Origin: Flavobacterium aquaticum
GTDB taxonomy: Bacteria > Bacteroidota > Bacteroidia > Flavobacteriales > Flavobacteriaceae
Reading direction: 5' to 3'
DNA length: 64,000 nt
NCBI RefSeq assembly: GCF_003259835.1
Contig: NZ_QLMI01000001.1
Location: 434,001-498,000, forward strand
Shown here: one piece after another, positions 25,114 through 31,063 of the stretch
Position numbering within the stretch: position 1 is the stretch's first letter
Layout of the letters: each line of letters opens with the position of its first letter
Notes under the pieces: model-generated
What the model saw: the letters and a program-made list of their open reading frames with translations, nothing else
The model's database searches: none
Told to the model about the DNA's origin: nothing
Made by a program: the position numbers and the translations under genes

Positions 25114-25185
25114 GATTCTGTAGCTCAAGGGTAGAGCAGTGAGCTGTTAACTCAAAGGTTGTAAGTTCGAATCTTACCAGAATCG
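25114..25185 (+). tRNA. tRNA-Asn (GTT)
   Basis: Cloverleaf folded by eye: acceptor GATTCTG/CAGAATC (7 of 7 pairs), D arm GCTC/GAGC with GG, anticodon loop CTGTTAA with GTT at 25146-25148, T arm GTAAG-TTCGAAT-CTTAC. The top pair of the anticodon stem is a G-A mismatch. Discriminator G; no encoded CCA. Confidence 0.85.
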
Positions 25186-25190
25186 CGACC

Positions 25191-25264
25191 GATTTTGTAG
25201 CTCAATTGGAAAGAGCATTTGCCTACGAAGCAAAGGGTTGAAGGTTCGAGTCCTTCCAAAATCA
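25191..25264 (+). tRNA. tRNA-Arg (ACG)
   Basis: Acceptor GATTTTG/CAAAATC, D arm GCTC/GAGC, anticodon arm TTTGC-CTACGAA-GCAAA with ACG at 25225-25227, T arm GAAGG-TTCGAGT-CCTTC. Only 5 bp from the preceding tRNA. No encoded CCA. Confidence 0.9.
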
Positions 25265-25288
25265 CACGAGTTCTTTAGAAAGGAACAA

Positions 25289-25361
25289 GGCTTATTAGGG
25301 TTACTGGCTAACCTTCCCGACTGTCTCTCGGGAGAAACGGGTTCGATTCCCGTATAAGCCG
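25289..25361 (+). tRNA. tRNA-Asp (GTC)
   Basis: Acceptor GGCTTAT/ATAAGCC, anticodon arm CCCGA-CTGTCTC-TCGGG with GTC at 25323-25325, T arm ACGGG-TTCGATT-CCCGT. A short GTTCTTT/AAAGGAAC hairpin lies in the spacer before it and might guide processing. No encoded CCA. Confidence 0.9.
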
Positions 25362-25390
25362 CAATAAACTAATCTTTTGATTAGTTACAT

Positions 25391-25463
25391 CTGGGAAGAT
25401 AACGATTGGTTGTTTACCTGCTTTGGATGCAGGAGGTTACAGGTTCGAGTCCTGTTTCCCAGA
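25391..25463 (+). tRNA. tRNA-Pro (TGG)
   Basis: Acceptor CTGGGAA/TTCCCAG, D arm TAAC/GTTG, anticodon arm CCTGC-TTTGGAT-GCAGG with TGG at 25424-25426, T arm ACAGG-TTCGAGT-CCTGT. Position 8 is G, not the usual T. No encoded CCA. Confidence 0.87.
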
Positions 25464-25469
25464 CAAAAT

Positions 25470-25552
25470 GGAAGTACGTCAAAGTAGGAGAGTTGAGCTT
25501 GTCTGTAAAACAAGTGCTTCATGCTGAGTAGGTTCGAATCCTACTACTTTCA
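25470..25552 (+). tRNA. tRNA-Tyr (GTA)
   Basis: Acceptor GGAAGTA/TACTTTC (one G-T pair), anticodon arm CTTGT-CTGTAAA-ACAAG with GTA at 25505-25507, a 13-base variable region as in bacterial class II tRNA-Tyr, T arm GTAGG-TTCGAAT-CCTAC. Position 8 is C. No encoded CCA. Confidence 0.87.
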
Positions 25553-25558
25553 CAAAAT

Positions 25559-25631
25559 TAATTTGTGATGTAATTGGTTAGCATAAGAGATTTTGATTCT
25601 CTCTGTTCAGGTTCGAGTCCTGACAAATTAA
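25559..25631 (+). tRNA. tRNA-Gln (TTG)
   Basis: Acceptor TAATTTG/CAAATTA (7 of 7), anticodon arm AGAGA-TTTTGAT-TCTCT with TTG at 25593-25595, T arm TCAGG-TTCGAGT-CCTGA. Six bp from the preceding tRNA. No encoded CCA. Confidence 0.88.
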
Positions 25632-25635
25632 CTTA

Positions 25636-25709
25636 GCAGGAATGGCGAAACTGGTAGACGCGTCAGATTTAGAATCTGAATTTTGAGAGTTCGATTCTCT
25701 CTTCCTGTA
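25636..25709 (+). tRNA. tRNA-Leu (TAG) lacking the long variable arm
   Basis: Acceptor GCAGGAA/TTCCTGT, D region GGCGAAACTGGTAGACGC as in normal bacterial tRNA-Leu, anticodon arm TCAGA-TTTAGAA-TCTGA with TAG at 25670-25672, T arm GAGAG-TTCGATT-CTCTC. The variable region is only 5 bases (25680-25684); bacterial tRNA-Leu normally has a class II arm of more than ten. Whether leucyl-tRNA synthetase accepts it is open. Confidence 0.85.
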
Positions 25710-25714
25710 CTATT

Positions 25715-25788
25715 GGAACAGTGGTGTACATGGTGTTGCACGTTAGTCTGAAGAACTAAAGGTATTTGTTCGATTCAAATCTGTTCCA
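25715..25788 (+). tRNA. tRNA-Phe (GAA)
   Basis: Acceptor GGAACAG/CTGTTCC (7 of 7), D arm GTG/CAC around ATGG, anticodon arm TTAGT-CTGAAGA-ACTAA with GAA at 25750-25752, T arm ATTTG-TTCGATT-CAAAT. Last clear cloverleaf of the array; a T-run (25793-25799) follows. No encoded CCA. Confidence 0.88.
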
Positions 25789-25799
25789 CAAGTTTTTTT

Positions 25800-25822
25800 A
25801 CTACGCAGAATAATTGCGCAGT
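25800..25822. promoter_or_regulatory. Putative operator (inverted repeat), copy 2, between tRNA array and slipin
   Basis: ACTACGCA-N7-TGCGCAGT: the half-sites are inverted repeats with one mismatch. The 30 bp 25793-25822 match 19083-19112 at 26 of 30 positions. The T-run at its left edge may also end the tRNA transcript. Confidence 0.6.
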
Positions 25823-25830
25823 AGGTTTTG

Positions 25831-25838
25831 AATCTTTG
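25831..25838 (+). promoter_or_regulatory. Putative promoter element (AATCTTTG) of the slipin unit
   Basis: One mismatch to TAnnTTTG, placed at exactly the same distance from the inverted repeat as TATATTTG at 19121. It would drive a transcript with a leader of about 660 nt that includes the tRNA-like remnants before slipin. Confidence 0.4.
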
Positions 25839-26069
25839 TTCAGCAATAAAGAAGTTCATAAATATAATGTGATTTAGCTACGCTGAACTGAAGTTTTTCC
25901 TTACGTCGAAATGACAATATGGAGTTTAAAAATATCAAGCAAGTCTTGTTGGGTGTTTCTGTATGGCACTATTGCAGTATTCGTTTCGCAATTGCGGATG
26001 ATGTTGTACTGTTCAACTTGGCTTGGAGGTTTTGGTGGTTTTCCAAAAAATCATCTCACTCTATGGGTC

Positions 26070-26093
26070 ACGGGTTCGATTCCCGTACATACT
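26070..26093 (+). pseudogene. tRNA-like 3' fragment (T arm plus acceptor strand)
   Basis: ACGGG-TTCGATT-CCCGT followed by ACATACT is a perfect tRNA T arm and 3' acceptor strand, but I find no matching 5' half at normal distance. A TTTTGG/CCAAAA hairpin with a 7-base loop lies at about 26033-26051. It may be a decayed tRNA or one with an insertion. Confidence 0.45.
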
Positions 26094-26096
26094 TCG

Positions 26097-26160
26097 GGTA
26101 TGTTAGTTCAGTCTGGTTAGAACAATAGATTAATCGTAGGTTCGAATCCTACACACATTT
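26097..26160 (+). ncRNA. tRNA-like element lacking an anticodon arm
   Basis: GGTATGT and ACACATT can pair as an acceptor (one mismatch, two G-T pairs); D arm GTTC/GAAC with GG is intact, and T arm GTAGG-TTCGAAT-CCTAC is perfect. Between D and T arms there are only 11 bases, so no anticodon stem-loop. Either a degenerate tRNA or a tRNA mimic. Confidence 0.5.
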
Positions 26161-26162
26161 TA

Positions 26163-26207
26163 GGTATGTGTTTGACAGTGGTTGTTACCAACAGACTCAA
26201 AATCTGT
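26163..26207 (+). pseudogene. tRNA-Leu (CAA)-like 5' fragment
   Basis: A D-like region with GTGGTTGTTACCA is followed by anticodon arm ACAGA-CTCAAAA-TCTGT (CAA at 26198-26200), but no T arm with TTCGA follows. Read as a truncated tRNA-Leu. From here to 26505 I see only a TTAGGAA/TTCCTAA stem-loop (26300-26335) and no gene. Confidence 0.45.
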
Positions 26208-26505
26208 TTGACAGAGTAGCATAGCTCTTTAAAAGAATGCACCATAAGAAAATCTTCGGACTTGGTCAGTTTTGACTCGACTCGTTCGTAAAGAAACACT
26301 TAGGAAAAGACCTGAAAAAGGCTTCGTATTCCTAACCGTTCTTTTGCTTTTGTATTTGCTTGTTGTTCGCTACGGCTAACTTCAAAATAGAATAGAAACC
26401 CATTAGAATGCTTTTGATTACTAACTTTTTTCCGTTTTGAACTTTGGACGAAGGACTGAAGGTTTTCTTTTTAAATGAATGTTTAATGATAACTATAAAT
26501 AAATT

Positions 26506-27603
26506 ATGATCGACAGAATTACAATTCAGGCATACCAAGTAGGTTTGGTATTAGAAAACAGAATGTTAATCGATGTATTAACAAAAGGAAAATATTGGAT
26601 TTTAGGAAATAAAGAAGTTTTAATTTTTGAAATGAATCAACCTTTTCAATCGAGATTTGAATTAAACTCTTTGTTGAAACATGAAAAATTAGCTTCCATG
26701 TTAGAAGTTGTAGATGTTATGGATAACGAATTGGTAATTCAAATCCAAAACGGAATTTTCAAAGATGTTTTAACTACTGGAAAATATGCTTTTTGGAAAG
26801 GAGTTTATGAATTTCAATTTGTGAAAATTGATTTATCTAAAGTGGAAATTACTGAAGAAATTTCAATGTCTTTATTGGAAAATTTTAAATTAAAACCATA
26901 CACTAGAAAGTTTCAAGTGTTGAACTTTGAAAAAGGTTTGTTGTTTGTGAATGGCGCTTTTGTTAAAGAATTGGCTGCTGGAAATTACTATTTCTGGAAT
27001 AACGCCATTCCAATTGAAGTTAAAAACGTAGATATTCGTCAGCAACAAATGGAAATTGCAGGTCAAGAATTATTGACAAAAGACAAAGCAACTTTGCGAA
27101 TTAACTTCTTTGTCCGTTACCAAGTAATTGATGCAGTTAAAGCTTTGGTAAACAACAAAGAATACGACAAACAGTTGTATGTGTTGATGCAATTGGCTTT
27201 ACGAGCTTTAGTTGGTAGCTACACTTTAGACGAGTTGTTGAACAAAAAAGACACGATTTCAAAAGAAATTTTAGAAAATATGTTGGAGAAAATCAACGCC
27301 TTAGGTTTAAGTGTTGCCGATGCTGGAATAAGAGATGTTATTTTGCCAGGTGATATGAAAGAAATCATGAATCAGGTATTGGTAGCAGAGAAAAAAGCAC
27401 AAGCCAACAGTATTATGAGACGGGAAGAAACGGCTGCAATGCGAAGCATGTTAAACACCGCTAAATTAATGGAGGAAAACGAAATGTTGTGGAAGTTGAA
27501 AGAGATGGAATACGTGGAAAAAATTGCTGATCGAATTGGTGAAATCACCATTTCAGGAAGTGGTAACGTAATCAGTCAATTGAAAGACATTTTCGTTAAA
27601 TAA
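26506..27603 (+). CDS. Slipin (SPFH/band-7 family) protein
   Basis: A 365-residue SPFH-family protein. The N-terminal part repeats a short beta motif (GLVLENRMLIDVLTKGKYWIL, then GIFKDVLTTGKYAFW and GLLFVNGAFVKELAAGNYYFW), followed by the band-7 core VDIRQQQMEIAGQELLTKDKA, FFVRYQVIDAVKALVN and a helical C-terminal part rich in Glu/Ala. It has no obvious membrane helix, unlike classic slipins. I recall slipin genes near tRNA genes and RNA-repair genes in other bacteria, which fits this setting, but the role is not proven. A terminator follows immediately. Confidence 0.85.
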   Translation: MIDRITIQAYQVGLVLENRMLIDVLTKGKYWILGNKEVLIFEMNQPFQSRFELNSLLKHEKLASMLEVVDVMDNELVIQIQNGIFKDVLTTGKYAFWKGVYEFQFVKIDLSKVEITEEISMSLLENFKLKPYTRKFQVLNFEKGLLFVNGAFVKELAAGNYYFWNNAIPIEVKNVDIRQQQMEIAGQELLTKDKATLRINFFVRYQVIDAVKALVNNKEYDKQLYVLMQLALRALVGSYTLDELLNKKDTISKEILENMLEKINALGLSVADAGIRDVILPGDMKEIMNQVLVAEKKAQANSIMRREETAAMRSMLNTAKLMEENEMLWKLKEMEYVEKIADRIGEITISGSGNVISQLKDIFVK

Positions 27604-27605
27604 TT

Positions 27606-27636
27606 AAAACCTCGGAATTCATTTTTCGAGGTTTTT
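27606..27636 (+). terminator. Rho-independent terminator after slipin
   Basis: AAAACCTCG / CGAGGTTTTT stem with a 12-base loop and T-run. Confidence 0.85.
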
Positions 27637-27650
27637 AAAAACTAAGAGAA

Positions 27651-27746
27651 ATGAAAGAAGAAAACAATAATGATTTAATAATGACAGTTTTGAAAGTTGT
27701 TATTATGTTTATAAAAATTGCAATGGTGTTGAGTCAATTGAATTGA
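27651..27746 (+). CDS. Possible 31-residue membrane peptide
   Basis: Frame MKEENNNDLIMTVLKVVIMFIKIAMVLSQLN (given here as 31 residues: acidic/Asn-rich start, one hydrophobic helix at about 9-27). It lies after the slipin terminator and converges on the LysR gene. No promoter element or family is visible, so it is only a candidate. Confidence 0.3.
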   Translation: MKEENNNDLIMTVLKVVIMFIKIAMVLSQLN

Positions 27747-27760
27747 AAATAAAAAAGAAG

Positions 27761-28684
27761 CTACATCGTCTCATACCAACTAAACTTGGAATGGATAATC
27801 GCTTCTTTTTCCTTTTTTAAATAATCTAAATAGGCAAGGGCAGCAGGGTTATGGTTTTTGCCTTTTACCCAAATTAAACTCCAATTGGTTTTAATAGGTA
27901 ATCCTTTTAAAGGGATAATTTGTAAGTCCTTGTTTTGTATTTCTTTACGAATTCCAATTAAAGGCATAATTGAATATCCTAAGCCAGCTAAAATGGCTTG
28001 TTTTATGGCTTCGTTAGAGGTTAATTCCATACGTTTATTAATCTTTAAATCTTGATGTACAATGAAACGCTCCATGGTTTGGCGTGTTCCAGAACCACTT
28101 TCTCTGAATAATAACGGACGGTTTTCTAAAATATCTTCGATTTTCTTTTTCTTACTAAAATCTTCTTCCATATTACCCACTAAGAACAATTTGTTTTGCA
28201 TTAAATCAATTTTTTCTACTTTCATTTTTTCAGGTAGAATGGAAACCAAAGCAAAATCTACTTCATTGTTTTGCAAACTCTTTACTACTTTATTTTTATT
28301 GGTTACATCCATTTCTAATTCTACTCCGGGATGCATTTTTAAAAAATCAGCCAAAAAGTAAGGCATCACATATTTTCCAGTAGAAACGACTGAAATTTTA
28401 ATTTTTCCAAAAAGCTGTCCTTTATAAGCCAATGTTTTATAATCAATAGTGCTCACTTGTTGTAAGATTTGTTCGGCTGCTTCGGCAATTTCTTTACCAA
28501 AATCAGTTACATAAATCTTTCTTCCCACAACTTCTGTTAGAGGAATTTCAAATTGATCTTGAAAATTTTTTAATTGAATAGACACCGCAGGTTGTGTCAA
28601 ATGTAATTCTTCGGATGCCTTAGTAACACTCTGATTTTGTACTACTTTTAAGAATATACGTAACTGGTTTAAGGTGTAGTTCAT
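27761..28684 (-). CDS. LysR-type transcriptional regulator
   Basis: A 307-residue LysR regulator: N-terminal HTH MNYTLNQLRIFLKVVQNQSVTKASEELHLTQPAVS (first 35 residues) and a two-lobe effector domain from about 90, with ISVVSTGKYVMPYFL and LFRESGSGTRQTMERF. The effector domain is of the CbbR/CmpR group that in other bacteria senses carbon-fixation or bicarbonate status. It is divergent from the gene run that ends in an SbtA-type bicarbonate permease, so control of that run is the natural guess. Its own promoter element TATATTTG lies at 28709-28716. Confidence 0.9.
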   Translation of the reverse strand: MNYTLNQLRIFLKVVQNQSVTKASEELHLTQPAVSIQLKNFQDQFEIPLTEVVGRKIYVTDFGKEIAEAAEQILQQVSTIDYKTLAYKGQLFGKIKISVVSTGKYVMPYFLADFLKMHPGVELEMDVTNKNKVVKSLQNNEVDFALVSILPEKMKVEKIDLMQNKLFLVGNMEEDFSKKKKIEDILENRPLLFRESGSGTRQTMERFIVHQDLKINKRMELTSNEAIKQAILAGLGYSIMPLIGIRKEIQNKDLQIIPLKGLPIKTNWSLIWVKGKNHNPAALAYLDYLKKEKEAIIHSKFSWYETM

Positions 28685-28708
28685 AAAAATAATTTATATA
28701 ATGTATAG

Positions 28709-28716
28709 CAAATATA
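28709..28716 (-). promoter_or_regulatory. -7 element (TATATTTG) of the lysR gene
   Basis: Exact TAnnTTTG on the minus strand, 24 bp before the LysR start. Confidence 0.5.
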
Positions 28717-28786
28717 AATAAAAATATATGAATTATAATTCTAAAATTTGCACAAGAAACCAAATCATGATATAAAAATCCTAACA

Positions 28787-28984
28787 ATGAAAAAAATAAC
28801 CATACAATTAGTTTTAATACTCTGTATAATAATTGAAGCACTATTAATCTTAAAAATGATAGCTTCCTCTGATATTATTATACAAGAACTATATGGCGGG
28901 CTAGCAATACTTGGGATGCTTACAATAATTCGTTTAATACATAATTTAACAGACATTACTTATGGAAACCCTGAAGAAAATTAA
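28787..28984 (+). CDS. Small two-helix membrane protein
   Basis: A 65-residue protein starting MKKITIQLVLILCII; the ATG at 28787 was chosen because the in-frame codons before it (from 28748) are polar and run into the lysR-side promoter region. Two hydrophobic helices (about 4-24 and 35-51) with a short loop between. No family recognised. It overlaps the next gene by 23 bp, so it is the first gene of the presumed LysR-controlled operon. Confidence 0.65.
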   Translation: MKKITIQLVLILCIIIEALLILKMIASSDIIIQELYGGLAILGMLTIIRLIHNLTDITYGNPEEN

Positions 28985-29240
28985 TTTGATTAATGGCGAA
29001 TTTAATTCGTTTGAAGCGCGTGAAATCTTATTGGATATGTGTAATAAAAACATCAATTTCAATAAGATACAAAATTTTAGTTCTCAGATTCGTTATGGAG
29101 AAGATGATGAAAAAGCACTTTGTCGAATTGATCAATTAAGAGAAAGTGTAGCTCATATTTCAGAAATTCTAGAAGAAGCTAAAGCTCACAATAAAAAATT
29201 AAAAATAAAATCGTTTATCGAAATTGAGTATGAAGACTAA
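28962..29240 (+). CDS. Conserved hypothetical protein, 92 residues
   Basis: Soluble, largely helical protein: METLKKINLINGEFNSFEA, then a central IRYGEDDEKALCRIDQL and a charged helix SEILEEAKAHNKKLKIK. No domain recognised. Its start overlaps the membrane-protein gene by 23 bp and its end overlaps the next gene by 11 bp, which indicates translational coupling in one operon. Confidence 0.7.
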   Translation: METLKKINLINGEFNSFEAREILLDMCNKNINFNKIQNFSSQIRYGEDDEKALCRIDQLRESVAHISEILEEAKAHNKKLKIKSFIEIEYED

Positions 29241-30084
29241 ACCTGATTTTTTTTCTGGACGTCGTTTGCTCATTGTAACAAAACATGAAAAAGAAACAGT
29301 TATTGCTCCTTTACTTGAAGAAGCTCTTGGAGTCACTTGTTTTGTGGCGAAAGACTTTGATACTGATAGTTTAGGTACATTCTCGGGAGAAATTGCTCGA
29401 AAAGATGATGCTCTAACAACGCTCAGAAAAAAATGTTGGGAAGCTATACAATTAGAAGGATTTGATTTAGCAGTAGCAACAGAAGGTTCGTTTGGGAATC
29501 ATCCCACCGTGTTTTTTGCACCTGCTAATGACGAATTAATCATGCTGGTAGATAAAAAACATAATCTCGAAATTGTAGAACGCGTCTTAAGTATGGAAAC
29601 CAATTTTGATAGTTCGGAACTTCATACTCGAGATGAGTTAAAAGCTTTTTTAGACAAAGTACAATTTCCTTCGCATGGTGTTATTTTGAAAAATGCTGCT
29701 GAAAATTGGACTAAAATTTATAAAAATATTACCGATTATGATTCGGTTGAAACCAAATTTGATGAAATAATTGCTTCTAGTAATTCGTGTTTCATAGAAA
29801 CGGACATGCGTGCTATGTACAATCCAACCCGAATGAAGATTATAAATGATGTTAGTTTTAGGTTAATTAACAAGTTGCACTCGGTTTGTCCCGAATGCTT
29901 ATATCCCGGCTTTGGCGTGGTTGGTGCCGAAGCCGGTTTGTTATGTAGTAGTTGTTCTATGCCAACACGTTCAACTTCGGCGCATATTTATAAATGCCAA
30001 CATTGTAATTACGAGTCTAAAGTTTTATATCCAAATGGGAAGAAAACCGAAGACCCAATGTATTGCGATTTTTGTAACCCATAA
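29230..30084 (+). CDS. DUF6671-like protein with C-terminal zinc ribbons
   Basis: A 284-residue protein starting MKTKPDFFSGRRLLIVTKHEKE; the ATG at 29230 was preferred over a TTG two codons upstream. The N-terminal part (about 10-200) is an alpha/beta domain with FDLAVATEGSFGNHP. The last 65 residues carry four CxxC pairs (CPEC, CSSC, CQHC, CDFC), that is, two zinc ribbons. I match it to DUF6671 from memory; no biochemical function is known to me. It overlaps the previous gene and ends 3 bp before the Sua5 gene. Cys-rich ends suggest nucleic-acid or protein binding (inference). Confidence 0.75.
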   Translation: MKTKPDFFSGRRLLIVTKHEKETVIAPLLEEALGVTCFVAKDFDTDSLGTFSGEIARKDDALTTLRKKCWEAIQLEGFDLAVATEGSFGNHPTVFFAPANDELIMLVDKKHNLEIVERVLSMETNFDSSELHTRDELKAFLDKVQFPSHGVILKNAAENWTKIYKNITDYDSVETKFDEIIASSNSCFIETDMRAMYNPTRMKIINDVSFRLINKLHSVCPECLYPGFGVVGAEAGLLCSSCSMPTRSTSAHIYKCQHCNYESKVLYPNGKKTEDPMYCDFCNP

Positions 30085-30087
30085 AAT

Positions 30088-31041
30088 ATGATAAGTACAG
30101 ATATTAATTTAGCGGTTCAGCATCTTAACGACAATGGAATCATAGGTTTTCCAACCGAAACCGTTTATGGATTGGCAGGAAACGCATTTGAAATCGAAGC
30201 CATTCATAAAATATTTGACGTAAAAAAACGTCCTACTTTTAATCCCTTAATCGTTCACATTAAGGGAATTGAAGATTTAGAACAGGTTGCGCAAGAGATT
30301 CCACCAATGGCTTATGAATTAGCTAATGCTTTTTGGCCTGGGCCATTAACATTCATCTTAAAAAAGCAACCTCAAATTCCAAATTTAGTCACAGCGAATC
30401 AAAATACAGTTGCGGTTCGTGTTCCGAATCATCCTGTGGCTTTAGAACTTTTAAAACATTTAGATTTTCCTTTGGTCGCTCCAAGTGCAAATCCTTTTAC
30501 TAGTATAAGTCCAACAAGCGCTGAACATGTTGAAAATTACTTTGGAAATCAAATCAATATGGTTTTGGATGGAGGCGAATGTTCGGCAGGAATTGAATCT
30601 ACGATTATTGGATTTGAAAATAATAGAGTAGTAGTGTATCGCTTAGGAGCATTAGCCTTGGAAGAAATTGAAAAAGTATCAGGAAGTGTGACACTATTAA
30701 ACAAAAAAGATAAAAAACCAATCGCACCCGGTATGTTGCTAAAACATTACGCACCAAAAACCGATTTTATTTTAACCCGAAATGTTCAAGAAGAATTGGA
30801 TTGGTATTTTGGAAAGAAGATTGGATTGCTTCTTTTTAACTCCTATTTGCCTGAATTTGATGTCAACAATCAAATCGTTCTGTCGGAGGAAAGTGATTTA
30901 AAACTTGCAGCGTCCAAATTATACTATGCAATGCATCAATTGGATAAAATGAATTTAGATTTAATAATTGCCGAACGTTTGCCCGAATATGGTTTAGGAA
31001 TTTCTATCAACGATAGATTAGAACGCGCTTCAAAAAAATAA
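30088..31041 (+). CDS. sua5: L-threonylcarbamoyladenylate synthase (Sua5)
   Basis: Makes threonylcarbamoyl-AMP for the t6A37 modification of ANN-decoding tRNAs. The 317-residue protein has the YrdC-type catalytic domain (about 1-200: GIIGFPTETVYGLAGNA, KKRPTFNPLIVHI, FWPGPLTFIL, VAVRVPNHPVAL, PLVAPSANPFTSISPTSA, STIIGFENN) plus the C-terminal Sua5 domain (about 215-317, APGMLLKHYAPKT). It is full length. It lies within an apparent operon with the DUF6671 gene (3-bp gap) and the bicarbonate permease. Confidence 0.93.
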   Translation: MISTDINLAVQHLNDNGIIGFPTETVYGLAGNAFEIEAIHKIFDVKKRPTFNPLIVHIKGIEDLEQVAQEIPPMAYELANAFWPGPLTFILKKQPQIPNLVTANQNTVAVRVPNHPVALELLKHLDFPLVAPSANPFTSISPTSAEHVENYFGNQINMVLDGGECSAGIESTIIGFENNRVVVYRLGALALEEIEKVSGSVTLLNKKDKKPIAPGMLLKHYAPKTDFILTRNVQEELDWYFGKKIGLLLFNSYLPEFDVNNQIVLSEESDLKLAASKLYYAMHQLDKMNLDLIIAERLPEYGLGISINDRLERASKK

Positions 31042-31063
31042 CACAACAATTAAAAATTAAAAA

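Noticed and set aside
25911-26299. Three overlapping open frames of 60-69 codons in the tRNA-remnant region
   Set aside because: They run through tRNA-like T arms (for example the codons over TTCGATTCCCGT) and have no family, start signal or composition of a gene; they are chance frames over RNA elements.
18015-27603. RtcB or RtcA ligase/cyclase gene in the RNA-repair island
   Set aside because: No reading frame in this stretch shows RtcB or RtcA motifs, so sealing must be done by a gene elsewhere or not at all.
27651-27746. Toxin of a type I toxin-antitoxin pair
   Set aside because: The 31-residue hydrophobic frame fits in size, but no antisense promoter or RNA is visible; kept only as a low-confidence candidate.
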